From NCBI GenBank assembly GCA_964017065.1, contig OZ024790.1, forward strand, positions 592,218 to 656,217: a DNA stretch of 64,000 nt, in the 5' to 3' direction. The translations under genes and the position numbers were made by a program. The notes under the pieces are model-generated. The model had not been told where the DNA came from, did no database searches, and saw only the letters and a list, made by a program, of their open reading frames with translations. Shown in pieces: positions 32,875-47,184 of this stretch (the stretch's first letter is position 1; each line of letters begins with the position of its first letter). This DNA is from Haliclona indistincta. Lineage: Eukaryota; Porifera; Demospongiae; Haplosclerida; Chalinidae.

Positions 32875-35800
32875 ATGCACAGCGTCGCGCAGCACGTGTT
32901 GCTGGCGGCAATGTTCGCCGCTGGTTGCACGCTGCTAACAACTGGTAGGCGATCATTAAGTTACATTTGTAGCTGATTCTTTTGTATTAGATTCACAAAC
33001 GGTCAACATCACGGTAACCCCTAACCCTGTTGTTGGAACACACGGCGAGAACCTCACACTGACATGTAACACACCGCACGGTGACAGCAACACCACGTAC
33101 GTGTGGATGCGCAACGCATCGGTGGAACTCTGTTCGACTAACTGCTCAGCTAATCCGACAGATGCCAGCGGTAAGTCAATGTCAGTGAATTTGCTGTTTT
33201 TACTCGGTGTTCTTATCGCAGCTCTGCTCGGTGACAACGCCTTTATTCTGCGAATTTTTGAGGCCAATGGAGAAAACTTGACGCTGACTCTTGATGCAAG
33301 CGAGCACGGAGGAGCCGTCTATGACTGCGTAGCTATCATAGACGATGATGCGTTCACTAAGACAGTGACGGTGCGAGTTGCTCCAGCCATCGTGGAGCAC
33401 CCGACGGATCAGCGCGTCTCGCAGGGAGATAACGTAACGTTGACGTGCCGTGCCGAGAGTTATCCGCAACCAACGTATCAATGGATGAAGTTCAACACAA
33501 GCTCAGACTCGTATGAAGAACTGGTCGGTGAGACCAGTACTAGCCTGGTGTTCACTGAGATACAGAACGACCAGTTTGGAGTGTATCGATGTGTTGCAAC
33601 TAACACAATCGAAATGACAGTCTATCAAGTGGAATCTAACGATGCTACCATCACAGGTGAGTCTACAGCTGGCTGGCTAGCTATAGTCTTGTGATCAATG
33701 CATGGTACTTTGCACAGTGAGTCCAACTGCCATGGCTGTTCCTATGAGCTCCACTGTCAATCATGGAGGGTCAGCTACCTTCACATGCTCTGCTGAGGGA
33801 GGACCTGATAATGTATTCCGATGGCTCTATAATGGAACAGAGAGATTGTGCTCATCAAACTGTACTACAGATAACACATCTATTGATATCAATGGTAAGG
33901 ACTATAATTATACATTGTATGTTAGCAGTATCATTCTTTATATATAGAAGTCCTCGACTCTGCAACAAATCTCCTTCAGTCCAACACATCTGTTCTAACT
34001 GTTAGTAATATCAATGCTACTCAGAATGGAGGAGTGTATGAGTGTGTGGTAATCAATGATGCTGGTTTCTCTGTGGCACGAAGCACGTTGTATGTGAATC
34101 CAATCATTGTTGAGCACCCAACAGATCAAGCAACGTCGGTCGGAATGACTGTCACATTTAGATGTCGTGCTGAGAGCTTCCCCTACCCACAATATCAATG
34201 GCAGAGATACAGCACTGCCAATGAAATGTTTGATGACATTTCAGGAGCTGACCAACCTGACTATGAGATTGGACCTGTGCCGTACACTAGTCATGGGTAT
34301 TATCGATGTAAAGTCACTGCTCCTGTTATTAATGAGACTGTGTACTCCAACAATGCTACTCTGAGCGGTGAGTACCTCCATACCTGTTGAGTGTGTCATT
34401 CATTTCATTATTCTGTATAGTGTCTCCTCAAGGTAGTGTAACGGTGGGTCCACCTAGTGTCACTGTTAATACTGGAGACTCAGCTAGCTTTACTTGCTCA
34501 GCACAAGGTGGACCAGGGAATGCAATATTCTGGATTAGGGGCAGTGATACACCTGCTCCAATAAACTTTACAAGTAGACACAATAATTTACTACATTATT
34601 CAATAATCATTATTGATATTATTACAGCATTATCAGCAGTAAGCATTACTATGGAGGCTGTGCTGAACATATCATCAGTCAATGCTACTGAAGATGGAGG
34701 CATCTATCGGTGTTTTGTCATCAATGCAGCCGGAAGTGATTCACAACCAGTTACTTTGAATGTACTACCCAACTTTATAGAGCATCCCATGGACATGGAG
34801 ACTAGTACTGGAGATAATATCACACTGAGCTGTAGAGCAGAGAGCTTCCCCCCCGCTCTGAATCGCTGGGAGAAGATGAATCGTGCCACTAACATGTTTG
34901 AACCAGTGACTGGAGCAACCAGTAATGTGCTTGAACTGAACTCAATAGAGTTTAGTGACTTTGGTATGTATCGATGCTGTGCTACTATTGTAATATGTTC
35001 CAATAATGCTACTATAACAGGTGAGTCAGTGTGTCAGTATTGAGTTACTGTGCTATACTGTGTATCATAGTACATCCAATGGGCGGAGTAACCGTGACTC
35101 CTGCTAGAGGATTAGTGGCCACTGGAGGAGATGTCAACCTCACATGTGCCACTGAGGCAGGACCAATGAACATGTTTCAATGGCGTCACATGCCATCTGA
35201 CACAATGCTAACAGCAGTGCTCACCACTGATATGATGTCAGTACTAACAGTCTCTAATGCAACAGCTATGGATCAAGGAATGTATGTATGTACTGCCAGT
35301 AATGAGGCTGGTAACTACAGCCAGACAGCTGTTGTTGTAGGTAAGACTGAGCTAGATTGGTGTTAGACATGGTATCATCACCTCTTCAGTGTCTCCTAGC
35401 GGTACCTCTGCTTCTGTCCCTATGAATAACACTGTCAATCATGGAGAGACTGCTAACTTTACATGCTCTGCAGAGGGAGGACCCTATAATGTGTACCAAT
35501 GGTTCTATAATGGAACAGAGAGATTGTGTTCAGGAAACTGCACTACAGATAACACATCTATTGATATCAATGGTAAGGATTATAATGATAATAATTATGT
35601 GCAATCTTCAAATCTTGTTCTATAGAAGTCATCAACTCTACCTCAGATCTGTTACTGACTAACACATCTGTTCTAACTATTGATAATATCAATGCTACTC
35701 AGAATGGAGGAGTGTATGAGTGTGTGGTACTCAATGATGCTGGTTTCTCTGTGGTACGAAGCACGTTATATGTGAGTCCAATGATAGTGGAGCATCCGAT

Positions 35801-38800
35801 GGATCAAGTGGCAATATCGGTTGGAGTCACTGTCACATTTAGGTGTCGTGCTGAGAGCTTCCCCTACCCACAATACCAATGGCAGAAATACAACACTACC
35901 AATGAAATGTTTGAAGACATTTCAGGAGCTGATCAACCTGACTATGAAATCGGATCTGTGACGTACTCTGATCATGGGTATTATCGATGTAAAGTCACTG
36001 TTCCTGTTATTAATGAGACTGTGTACTCCAACAATGCTACTCTGACCGGTGAGTAGCCACATACCTCATCATGTGTGTGTCATTCATTCATTGATTCTGT
36101 ATAGTGACTCCTTTTAATGGTGTAATGGCGAATCCCAGTAGTGACACTGTCAATCCTGGAGACTCAGCGAGTTTTACTTGCACAGGACAAGGTGGACCAG
36201 GGAACGCAATATTCTGGATTATGAACACTGAATTACCTGCTACAAGAAACTTTACAAGTAAACACAATAAATAAATTATTACTAGATTATTCAATAATCA
36301 TTATTGATATTATTACAGCATTGTCAGCAGTAAGCATTACCATGGAGGCTGTGCTGAATATAACACCAGTCAATGCTACTGAAGATGGAGGACTATATAT
36401 ATGTGTAGTGCTCAATGCAGCCGGGCATGGTTTAACTTCAGTACCTTTGTACGTACGACCCAACTTTATAGAGCATCCCATGGACATGGAGCCTAGTACT
36501 GGAGATAATATCACACTGAGCTGTAGAGCAGAGAGCTTCCCCCCTCCTCAGTATCGCTGGGAGATGATGAATCGTACCACTAACATGTTTGAACCAGTGA
36601 CTGGAGCAACCAGTAATGTGCTTGAACTGAACTCAATAGATTTTAGTGACTTTGGTATGTATCGATGCTGTGCTACTGCTCCTGCTCCAGTCAATGCTGA
36701 ACTATGTTCCAATAATGCCACAGTAACAGGTGAGTCAGTGTGTCAGTATTGAGTGGTGCACGTAACACTGTGTATCGTATCATAGTACATCCAATGGGCG
36801 GAGTTACAGTGACTCCTGCTAGAGGATTAGTGGCCACTGGAGGAGATGTCAACCTCACATGTGCCACTGAGGCAGGACCAATGAACATGTTTCAATGGCG
36901 TCACATGCCATCTGACACCATGCTACCAGCAGTGCTCACCACTGATATGATGTCAGTACTAACGGTCTCTAATGCAACAGCTATGGATCAAGGAATGTAT
37001 GTATGTACTGCCAGTAATGAGGCTGGTAACTACAGCCAGACAGCTGTTGTTGTAGGTAAGACTGACCTATATTGGTGTTAGACATGTTATCATCACCTCT
37101 TCAGTATCTCCTAGTGGTAACTCTGCTTCAGTTCCTATGAACAACACTGTCAATCATGGAGAGACTGCTACCTTCACATGCACTGCTGAGGGAGGACCCT
37201 ATAATGTATTCCAGTGGTTCTATAATGGAACAGAGAGATTGTGCTCATCAAACTGTACTACAGATAACACATCTATTGATATCAATGGTAACGTCTATAA
37301 TTATAATCATTATGTGCAATCTTCAAATCATGTTCTACAGAAGTCATCAACTCTACCTCAGATCTGTTACTGACTAACACATCTGTTCTAACTGTTAGTA
37401 ATATCAATGCTACTCAGAATGGAGGAGTGTATGAGTGTGTGGTAATTAATGATGCTGGTTTCTCTGTGGTACGAAGCACGTTATATGTGAGTCCAATGAT
37501 AGTGGAGCATCCGATGGATCAATTAACAACAGACAGATCCACTGTTACATTCAGGTGTCGTGCTGAGAGCTTCCCCTACCCACAATACCAATGGCAGAAA
37601 TACAACACCACCAATGAAATATTTGAAGACATTACAGGAGCTGATCAACCTGACTATGAGATTGGAACTGTGATGCACTCTGATTATGGGTATTATCGAT
37701 GTAAAGTCACTGTTCCTGTTATTAATGAGACTGTGTACTCGAACAATGCTACTCTGACCGGTGAGTAGCTACATATCTCATGAGTGTGTCATTCGTTCAT
37801 TGATTCTGTACAGTGTCTCCTGTTGGTGGTGTAATGGTGACTCCCTTTGCTCAAACTGTTAATTCTGGAGACTCAGCAAGCTTTACTTGCTCAGCACAAG
37901 GTGGACCTGGGAATGCAATATTCTGGCTATTGAACAGCGAATTGCCTGCTACAAGAAACTTTACAAGTAAACACAATAATTTACTAGATTATTCAATAAA
38001 TATTATTGATATTATTACAGCATTGTCAGCAGTAAGCATTACTATGGAGGCTGTGCTGAATTTTACATCAGTCAATGCTACTAAAGATGGACAATTTTAT
38101 TTGTGTGCAGTGCTCAATGCAGCCGGACTTGGTTCATCTCCAGCTGCTTTGTTAGTACGACCCAACTTTATAGAGCATCCCATGGACATGGAGACTAGTA
38201 CTGGAGATAATATCACACTGAGCTGTAGAGCAGAGAGCTTCCCCTCCCCTCAGTATCACTGGGAGATGATGAATCGTACCACTAACATGTTTGTACCAGT
38301 GACTGGAGCAACCAGTAATGTGCTTCAACTGAACTCAATAGAGTTTAGTGACTTTGGTATGTATCGATGCTGTGCTACTGCTGCCAGTGCTCTAATATGT
38401 TCCAATAATGCCACAGTAACTGGTGAGTCAGTGTGTCAGTATTGAGTTACTGTGCTATACTGTGTATCATAGTGCATCCAATGGGCGGAGTAACAGTGAC
38501 TCCTGCTAGAGGATTAGTGGCCACTGGAGGAGATGTCAACCTCACATGTGCCACTGAGGCAGGACCAATGAACATGTTTCAATGGCGTCACATGCCATCT
38601 GACACAATGCTACCAGCAGTGCTCACCTCTGATATGATGTCAGTACTAACGGTCTCTAATGCAACAGCTATGAATCAAGGAATGTATGTATGTACTGCCA
38701 GTAATGAGGCTGGTAACTACAGCCAGACAGCTGTTGTTGTAGGTAAGACTGAGTTATAAGGTAGCCTTGTTATAGATGAAGAGTATGAATTTCTCTTCAT

Positions 38801-41800
38801 TTTAAGAGCAATGCTAACAGTATTTCTCTACAATAGTGTCACCAAGCACAATATCTGAAGTATCTCAGATCCAAATCACTGTCAATGATGGAGAGTCTAT
38901 TAATGTAACTTGTTCTACCAGAGGAGGACCTGATAATGTATTCCAGTGGTTCTACAATGGAACAGAGAGACTGTGCTCAGGGAACTGTACTACAGATAAC
39001 ACAACTATTGACATCAATGGTAATCTCATGTACTGTGCACATGGAATCATTCCTTTGTCTTCTTTTGTATAGAAGTCATCAACTCTACCTCGGATCTGTT
39101 ACTGACCAACACATCTGTTCTAACTGTTGATAATATCAATGCTACTCAGAATGGAGGAGTGTATGAGTGTGTGGTACTCAATGATGCTGGGTTTGAAGTG
39201 GTTCTGACCACAGTGTATGTACGACCAGTGATTGTGGAGCAACCTCAAGAGATAAGAACTACTAATTCAACCAGAGTGACGCTGACCTGTCGCGCTGAGA
39301 GCTTCCCATATCCACGATACCAATGGCAGAAGTACAACACTACAGCTCAATCCTATCAAGCAATACCTGAAGAAACTGGAGTGGATCTCATGTTTGCTGC
39401 TCAATATAATGACTTTGGTGACTATCGCTGCATGGTGACCACACCTACCATCAATGTTGTGATACATTCTGATAATGCTACTGTTCATGGTGAGTGTGGT
39501 TTGTTCTATTTCAAGTATTATAATCATACTATCTTGTGACTACAGTGTCTCCATCTGGTTCTGTAATGGCTACTCCTTCTATCATTAACAACGATGAAGG
39601 AATGCAAGCAGTCTTCACTTGCTCTGGTGAAGGTGGTCCTAACAATAGATTCGTCTGGATGAACACGACCAACCAGACTGCTCCACCTGTATCCACTGAG
39701 CCAGTGTTTAACTTGACCGCTACTGCTGCTGTTGGTGGAGTCTATACCTGCACTGTTTCTAACCTGGCTGGAGATCAGATGAAATATGTTCAACTCAATG
39801 GTACAGTATATGTTCTCCAGTAGTATACATGCTTTATCTTGCTCCATCTCTTCAGTACGACCAGTGGTTGTTAGCAATCCCATGGCGGTCAATGTGACTC
39901 GTCTTCAAGACAATATCGTCCTCACTTGTTCAGCCACTGGGTTCCCCAGACCAGGCATCACATGGTACCACAATGACACAGCTGTCATGGGTAGTATGAC
40001 TAGTCCGAGGATTGTCAGCATACCCACACGTTATGAGATCAGCAGCACTCTAACAATCACTAGTGCTAATACCAATGATACCGGAGACTACTACTGTAAT
40101 GTCACCAACAGTGTTGGTACATTGAGCACCTCAGTAGCTCTAGTATTAGTACAAGGTTAGTATATTTTGGTATTGCTTGTATTATTTACTGGCTTGCCTA
40201 TCACAGATATCCCTGAGCAGCCTCATAGCTTGATGGCACTTAATGTCACCTCTCGTAACCTGACGCTGACCTGGGTGGAGCCTCATGACAACAATGCTCC
40301 TATCACAGGCTACAGGGTTTACTACACTAGACCAGCGTTCCTCATGGGTGGGGCTAACGTGACTGTTAATGTGTCTGGATCGATTGAACAGGCTTTTATC
40401 ACTGATCTACATCCTGGAGAAGAGTATACCTTTACTGTGGATGCATTCAATGATATTGGAGTCAGTACCATCAGTGAACCATTGACACAGAGAACAGATG
40501 AAGAGCGTAAGCTACATCATCGCATGAACTACATTATATGCATCATCATTACCTGTGTGGTCTGTTTCATTTCCTGGTGACATACATCAGACGAACAGAC
40601 TAAGGCATACCTAGCTATAGCTGGGTTAATTTTCTGACAGTTTTGCATGCCTTTGCAGACTTGCACTTTGTTAATGTTTGCAATGTGTTTCACGGTGTTT
40701 ATATGACTACAGGTCCAGCATCTCCTCCAGCCAATGTGAGGGTTACTGCTGTACAAACCATGTCAGTTGTGGTTATGTGGGATGAAGTACCGATACAGAA
40801 CCGTAATGGTATCATCAGAGGCTACACAGTCGGTGGCTCTATACAGCAGTTCCGCACTGACTCTGGTCAACCTAGGAGGAGTAGATTTGCTCATCTCATG
40901 ACCAATCTGAGTGCAGGAGTGAGAGAATGTCTGATGAGTTCCAACAGAAACGAATCATTCCTTGCCACACTGAATAGCACACAATTCTCTGTGACTTTTG
41001 ATAATCTTGGTGAGTGATCACTACTTGGTTGCATAATAAATGGCTAATATTGTATAGTTCCATATGCTGAGTACCAGTTCACTGTGGATGCCTTTACTAA
41101 AGTTGGTCGTGGTGATCCTGCTCCTGCACAGACCTTCAGCACTATTCTAACAAGTAAGCTGTTCCGTACTAGCTACTGGCGAGTCTTTACTCTATCATAG
41201 ATCCCGAGGTTGTTGAGCAGATACAGACTAGGACAGACTCCACCTCTCTCAGTGTGTCATGGATGCCACCCGACTGCCCTAATGGTCCCATATCAAACTA
41301 CACTATTGAAGGATCAATAACCCGATTCCTCGTCTCTAACATGACTAATGATTCAATCAGCTCTGAACTGAGGACTTGTCTGACTAGTTCAGGTCGACTG
41401 GAATTACTTCAGTCTACAGTCAATGTTGACCAACTCACTGACAGATTCACTAATCTTGGTAAGTAGGTGATATTAATTTGCTGAACGATTGAGAGCCATC
41501 TGTTCAATATCACTTTTGTTGGTAAGATGGCGTCCATCATTGTTTTATATTCCACAGTGCCTTTTGCCGAGTATACATTCACCATCACTGCTAACACAAC
41601 TGGTGTTGGTCGTGGAGACACTTCCTCAGTACAGACCATCACTACGGGAGCAGCTAGTAAGTTTACTACCGCACTTAATAAGTCTTTCATTCGTGATTTA
41701 TTGCAGGTGCTGACCCTGTACAGAATCTCACAGTGACCACACTCAATTCAACCAGTCTACTGCTTCGTTGGGTGGCTCCTGACTGCCCTAACGGTCCTAT

Positions 41801-44800
41801 ATCAGGATATAGAGTGTATTATCGTCAATCTAACAGTACTCAGACAGGCACCATCAGCAGCACCGGTTATATCACATTGACTGTGAACGAGACTAGCTTC
41901 ACTGATAACACCATCAGACGATTTGCTATCATCAGCTCACTAAGATCTCTCAGAAACTACACCATACATGTCCGTGCTCTGACTTACTATAATGGAAACA
42001 CTCTTCTAGGCAATGCTGATATCGAGCTCATGGAAATGCTGGACACGGATACCACTGCTGCTAGTTCACAGATACTGATTCCACCAACAGTGATTGTTGA
42101 TGGACAAGAAGTGCCATCTATAAGCCCAAGAGCCTACACGGTGTTCTCTGCTTTACCTACTCGACAGGCAATTACTGCTAACACCACCGGCAATGTGACG
42201 TGAGTACATACAAACACTTACATTAGTAAAAAGGGAACAACAACAATAACTATTATTGGTACAAATAATTTTCAAATAGTTTTCAAAAACACTTGCTCAG
42301 CTATTAGTTAGCAAAAACAAATTTGATATTCATACATCACGATGTAGTTCTATCGTATTGTTTTATTATTGGTTCAGTCTTGTGGGTTTGTCATAGATAC
42401 TTATCAGCTTGATCAAGCTACACTGTGTGTATAGGTCAATATCCAAAATTTTTCTGTATGTACAATTTCGAATGAAATATTCCTTGTTAATAAACAGTGA
42501 TTATGTAATCCTATTCTTTACAGGGTATACAACATAGTACAGGTCAGGCATCCATTAGACTCAGAGATAGGAGACCTTGGGACAGCACTAGATCAAGACA
42601 TACCACCCTGCAATGAAGATGCTTTTGCACGGATATGCATCTCAGTGGTCTACTGTATGGATGATGTCATTCCGGAGACTATGGATCATGGTGATGGAAC
42701 AGACACTAACTGTGTTCAAGTGGTCGATAGTGGATCACGACAACGTCGTCAAACTGGTCAGACGATTCAACACACCGGGAGAAACATAGCACTGGTCCCT
42801 CTCACACGATACTGTCTTGCTATAAAAGCAGAGGTATCCACTGATGTACCAGGAGTAAGTGTACCATTAACCATCATGCACTATTATTGCACTCTCCGTT
42901 GATACAGGTTTCTCTTACAAGACACGTCCCTCTAGCTTGCCCCATTGAAACCAGTAAGATAATATCTTAGTTTAATATAGGGTATAAGCAGCTCTGTTAA
43001 ATATTCCTTATTTTTATGTAAAAAGTTATAGTTCATTCTATTATGATGAATGTTGTTGTAATTATTCTGTTTATTCAGCACGTCAGTATAGTGTTGTTGG
43101 AGTCGTCCTCGGTGTGATTCTAGCATTCCTGGTCATCCTCTGCTGTATAATACTCCTCATTGTTTTGTGCTGTTACTTGAAACGACGAAGAAAGAGGTAT
43201 ATATACTTCATTGTTGCTTAGTAAAATGCATTAATTAATCTTATAGAGAAGAGAAGTACGATGTAGTGGAAACTGAAATGGTTGCAACAAAGCCAGCCGC
43301 AGTGAATCCAGCTTCAGCAGCAGTGGTAGAAAATGGTAATGAAGCCAGCAGCAACTTGTACGAAACAGGTTAGTGTGCTAGGCCCTCGCGAGGCTGAGTG
43401 ATTGAGTGTTTGCTTGTTGCAGTTCCTAATGGTAGGAAGTTTGGAATGAGGACTCAAGATTTCCCAGCTCATGTTGCTCGAATGCACCAGAACAACGACT
43501 ATCTCTTCAGCAATGAGTTCACTGTAAGAATATTATATAGTCCTGTTGTTAGTATGATTCACTATATTATATTACAGCAAATTGAGCCTTCACACTCTTC
43601 CACCAACCGTGCTTCTTATAAAATGGTGAACCGACCCAAGAACAGATATGCTCAAGTCACTGCCTGTATGTTGATCTGCCTGCATTATTTTAAGTTTTAA
43701 CACGTACAATTCCTGTTTTCAGATGATCACTCTCGTGTTGTGCTAGAGTTGTATGTGGACAATCCGGGATCTGACTATATCAATGCTAACGTGATTGACG
43801 TGAGTTGGTACATGTGTGTATAGCGTTTGAAAAGACTCCTGTTCAGATTATTGACTTGTTACTGTATTATCATGCATGCAGGGTTATCAGAAGGAAGGTG
43901 CATTCATTGCTACACAAGGTAAGAGCCTCACTGATTCGTTCACTTAATCAGTCACTCACCCACTCACTCACTCACTCACTCATCTATTCACTCACTCACT
44001 CACTCACTCACTCACTCACCCACTCACTCACTCACTCACTCACTCATCTATTCACTCACTCACTCACTCACTCACTCACTCACTCCTACTCTCATTCTCT
44101 CTCTATCTAGCTCCTCTGCCTGACACAGTTAGTGATTTCTGGCGTATGATCTGGGAGAAGAATGTATCCATGGTTGTGATGCTTACTAACCTCGAGGAAA
44201 AGGGCAAGGTTGGAATGAACATTTATTATTATTAGTTGTTTATTTAAGCACTAATTTTATTTTATTATAAATTACATTTCTCTTATAGATCAGGTGTTTC
44301 CAGTATTGGCCATCGGCTGATGATGCTGAGGATGATCAAGGATTATACGAGGTGCAACTAGTGGAGGAGGATGTCATGGATTACTACACTATACGCACCC
44401 TCAACCTGAGAGAGAAGGCTACTGGTGAGAGGAGAACTGTGAAACAGTTCCACTACACTGGATGGTCTACCAGTGGCAGTCTACCTGCCAATGCACTCTG
44501 CTTCCTGAAGTTTATTGACAAGATGACTGAATCTCATCCTGGCAAGGCACCAGTTGTGGTTCACTGCAGGTGTGTCTAACTCCATTGCTGTCTAGCTGTG
44601 CTGATGGTTCATACTGTCCCTCCCTTACAGTGCTGGTGTTGGACGTACTGGAACATTCATTGCCATGCACACTCAGATGGAAGCTATCAAGGCTGGTGAC
44701 CATGTTGATGTCACAGGATGTGTACAGTACTTGCGACAGAGGCGCTGCCTCATGGTGCAAACAGAGGTGGGTGATAACATGATATCTAAGAATGTCGTAC

Positions 44801-45012
44801 TGATTCCCACCACACAGGCTGAGTACATCTTTATACACGATGCTCTTGTGCTGTACATCCATCAGTTTCATGGAGATTCTGCCAATAACACGTATGCTCG
44901 TGTGGATGACTCAGTCTCACCAGCTGCTAATGGCTATGATGACGAACCTCCTGAATACTCTACCGTTGACAAGACAAGGACCTATCCTCTTGAAGAAGAG
45001 ACCTCTACATAA
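32875..45012 (+). CDS. Receptor-type tyrosine phosphatase-like gene, copy B (21 Ig, 4 FN3, TM, PTP), intact
   Basis: Forty exons join without a stop (9294 nt, 3097 codons): 32875-32944, 32991-33170, 33222-33656, 33718-33894, 33948-34367, 34421-34573, 34628-35020, 35071-35340, 35390-35572, 35626-36048, 36105-36257, 36319-36729, 36786-37055, 37105-37287, 37341-37760, 37814-37966, 38021-38422, 38473-38742, 38837-39019, 39073-39489, 39546-39800, 39856-40155, 40207-40506, 40713-41009, 41058-41153, 41201-41458, 41558-41656, 41707-42199, 42524-42854, 42908-42953, 43079-43196, 43247-43368, 43423-43523, 43578-43665, 43723-43799, 43882-43918, 44111-44208, 44289-44569, 44631-44766, 44818-45012. Approximate residues: signal 1-22; 21 Ig 24-2040; four FN3 2040-2555; juxtamembrane 2555-2680 with RQRR at 2627-2630; membrane helix 2680-2715 then KRRRKR; PTP 2760-3065 with P-loop Cys2987; tail with TYARV and EYSTV. 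A surface receptor by architecture; the ligand is unknown. W2953 is followed by Ser-Thr, not Pro-Asp. The start is chosen because it opens the signal peptide, conserved in A and C. Intron 42200-42523 holds nothing I recognise. Confidence 0.9.
33718..38742 (+). repeat. Copy B: three tandem five-Ig cassettes (Ig3-7, Ig8-12, Ig13-17)
   Basis: Cassettes at 33718-35340, 35390-37055 and 37105-38742, each five exons with lengths near 180, 420, 153, 400 and 270 nt, all multiples of three and all phase 1-1. The final exon of each ([11 protein letters not shown]g, 270 nt) is almost invariant. The third exon is the most variable in sequence ([30 protein letters not shown]). Ig18-21 (38837-40155) follow outside the cassette pattern. 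Confidence 0.9.
43423..45012 (+). other. Copy B: cytoplasmic PTP domain without the WPD aspartate
   Basis: Same motif order as copy [33 protein letters not shown] (Trp codon 44463-44465), [19 protein letters not shown]-loop intact, general acid absent. The Glu codon replacing the Q-loop Gln is 44821-44823. The split of the P-loop codon by an intron (44570-44630) is identical in all copies. Confidence 0.9.
43935..44090 (+). repeat. (ACTC)n microsatellite in a PTP-domain intron, copy B
   Basis: Tandem CACT tetranucleotides in the intron 43919-44110, at the same site as in copies A and C. Confidence 0.95.
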
Positions 45013-45313
45013 TCCTCAAAAATATGATCTGCCGGACTTCCTCTATAATGCACACACAGTAGAACTTAAGTTGCTATTACCACACAAAACAGTTGTACTC
45101 CTTTTTACCGTATTTAGTAATTCATGCTATTTATACTAATTGAGATTTATAGTGAACACTGAGTTGTCCAAAAAGTTGATAAAGTCGATAAACTATAGCA
45201 ACTCTGTTATTATTATTCATAGGACTAGTGATTTGAACAATAATATTATTATGTAAACCAGTGTAATGTAAATCAGTAATTAGATACTCCAAAAAGTTCA
45301 AACACGTAATATT

Positions 45314-47184
45314 GGTATACCATTAGTATGGTACGGTACGGTATGCCATTAGTATGGTACGGTACGGTATGCCATTAGTACGGTACGGTGCCATTAGTAT
45401 GGTATACTTAGTACGGTACGCCATTAGTACGGTATACCATTAGTATGGTATACTTAGTACGGTACGCCATTAGTACGGTATACCATTAGTATGCGGATAG
45501 TATACTTAGTACGGTACGCCATTAGTACGGTATACCATTAGTATGGTATACTTAGTACGGTACGCCATTAGTACGGTATACCATTAGTATGGTATACTTA
45601 GTACGGTACGCCATTAGTACGGTATACCATTAGTATGGTATACTTAGTACGGTACGCCATTAGTACGGTATACCATTAGTATGGTATACTTAGTACGGTA
45701 CGCCATTAGTACGGTATACCATTAGTACGGTATACCATTAGTACGGTACGCCATTAGTACGGTATGCCATTAGTACGGTATACTTAGTACGGTACGCCAT
45801 TAGTACGGTATGCCATTAGTACGGTATACTTAGTACGGTATACCATTAGTACGGTATACCATTAGTACGGTATACCATTAGTACGGTATACCATTAGTAT
45901 GGTATACTTAGTACGGTATACCATTAGTATGGTATGCCATTAGTATGGTATACCATTAGTACGGTATACCATTAGTACGGTATACCATTAGTATGGTATA
46001 CCATTAGTATGGTATACCATTAGTATGGTATACCATTAGTACGGTATACCATTAGTACGGTATACCATTAGTATGGTATACCATTAGTACGGTATACCAT
46101 TAGTATGGTATGCCATTAGTATGGTATACCATAATATGTACGGTATACCATTAGTATGGTATACTTAGTACGGTATACCATTAGTATGGTATACCATTAG
46201 TACGGTATACCATTAGTACGGTATACCATTAGTATGGTATACCATTAGTATGGTATACCATTAGTATGGTATACCATTAGTACGGTATACCATTAGTACG
46301 GTATACCATTAGTATGGTATACCATTAGTACGGTATACCATTAGTACGGTATACCATTAGTATGGTATACCATTAGTACGGTATACCATTAGTATGGTAT
46401 GCCATTAGTATGGTATACCATAATATGTACGGTATACCATTAGTATGGTATACTTAGTACGGTATACCATTAGTATGGTATACCATTAGTACGGTATACC
46501 ATTAGTATGGTATACCATTAGTACGGTATACCATTAGTATGGTATACTTAGTACGGTATACCATTAGTACGGTATACCATTAGTACGGTATACCATTAGT
46601 ACGGTATCCATTAGTACGGTATACCATTAGTATGGTATACTTAGTACGGTATCCATTAGTACGGTATACCATTAGTACGGTATACCATTAGTACGGTATC
46701 CATTAGTACGGTATACCATTAGTACGGTATACCATTAGTACGGTATACCATTAGTACGGTATACCATTAGTACGGTATACCATTAGTACGGTATCCATTA
46801 GTACGGTATACCATTAGTACGGTATACCATTAGTACGGTATACCATTAGTACGGTATCCATTAGTACGGTATACCATTAGTACGGTATACCATTAGTACG
46901 GTATACCATTAGTACGGTATACCATTAGTACGGTATACCATTAGTACGGTATCCATTAGTACGGTATACCATTAGTACGGTATACCATTAGTACGGTATA
47001 CCATTAGTACGGTATACCATTAGTATGGTATACCATTAGTACGGTATACCATTAGTACGGTATACCATTAGTACGGTATACCATTAGTACGGTATACCAT
47101 TAGTACGGTATACCATTAGTACGGTATACCATTAGTACGGTATACTTAGTACGGTATACCATTAGTACGGTATACCATTAGTAC
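45314..47184 (+). repeat. 1.87-kb array of a 16-bp repeat (GGTATACCATTAGTAC)
   Basis: More than 100 units of GGTATACCATTAGTAC and close variants (GGTATGCCATTAGTAT, and a shorter GGTATACTTAGTAC form), with some higher-order ordering in which blocks of variants repeat. Each unit contains the palindrome GGTATACC. The array sits between the 3' flank of copy B and the upstream duplication segment of copy C, which resumes at 47185. Confidence 0.95.
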
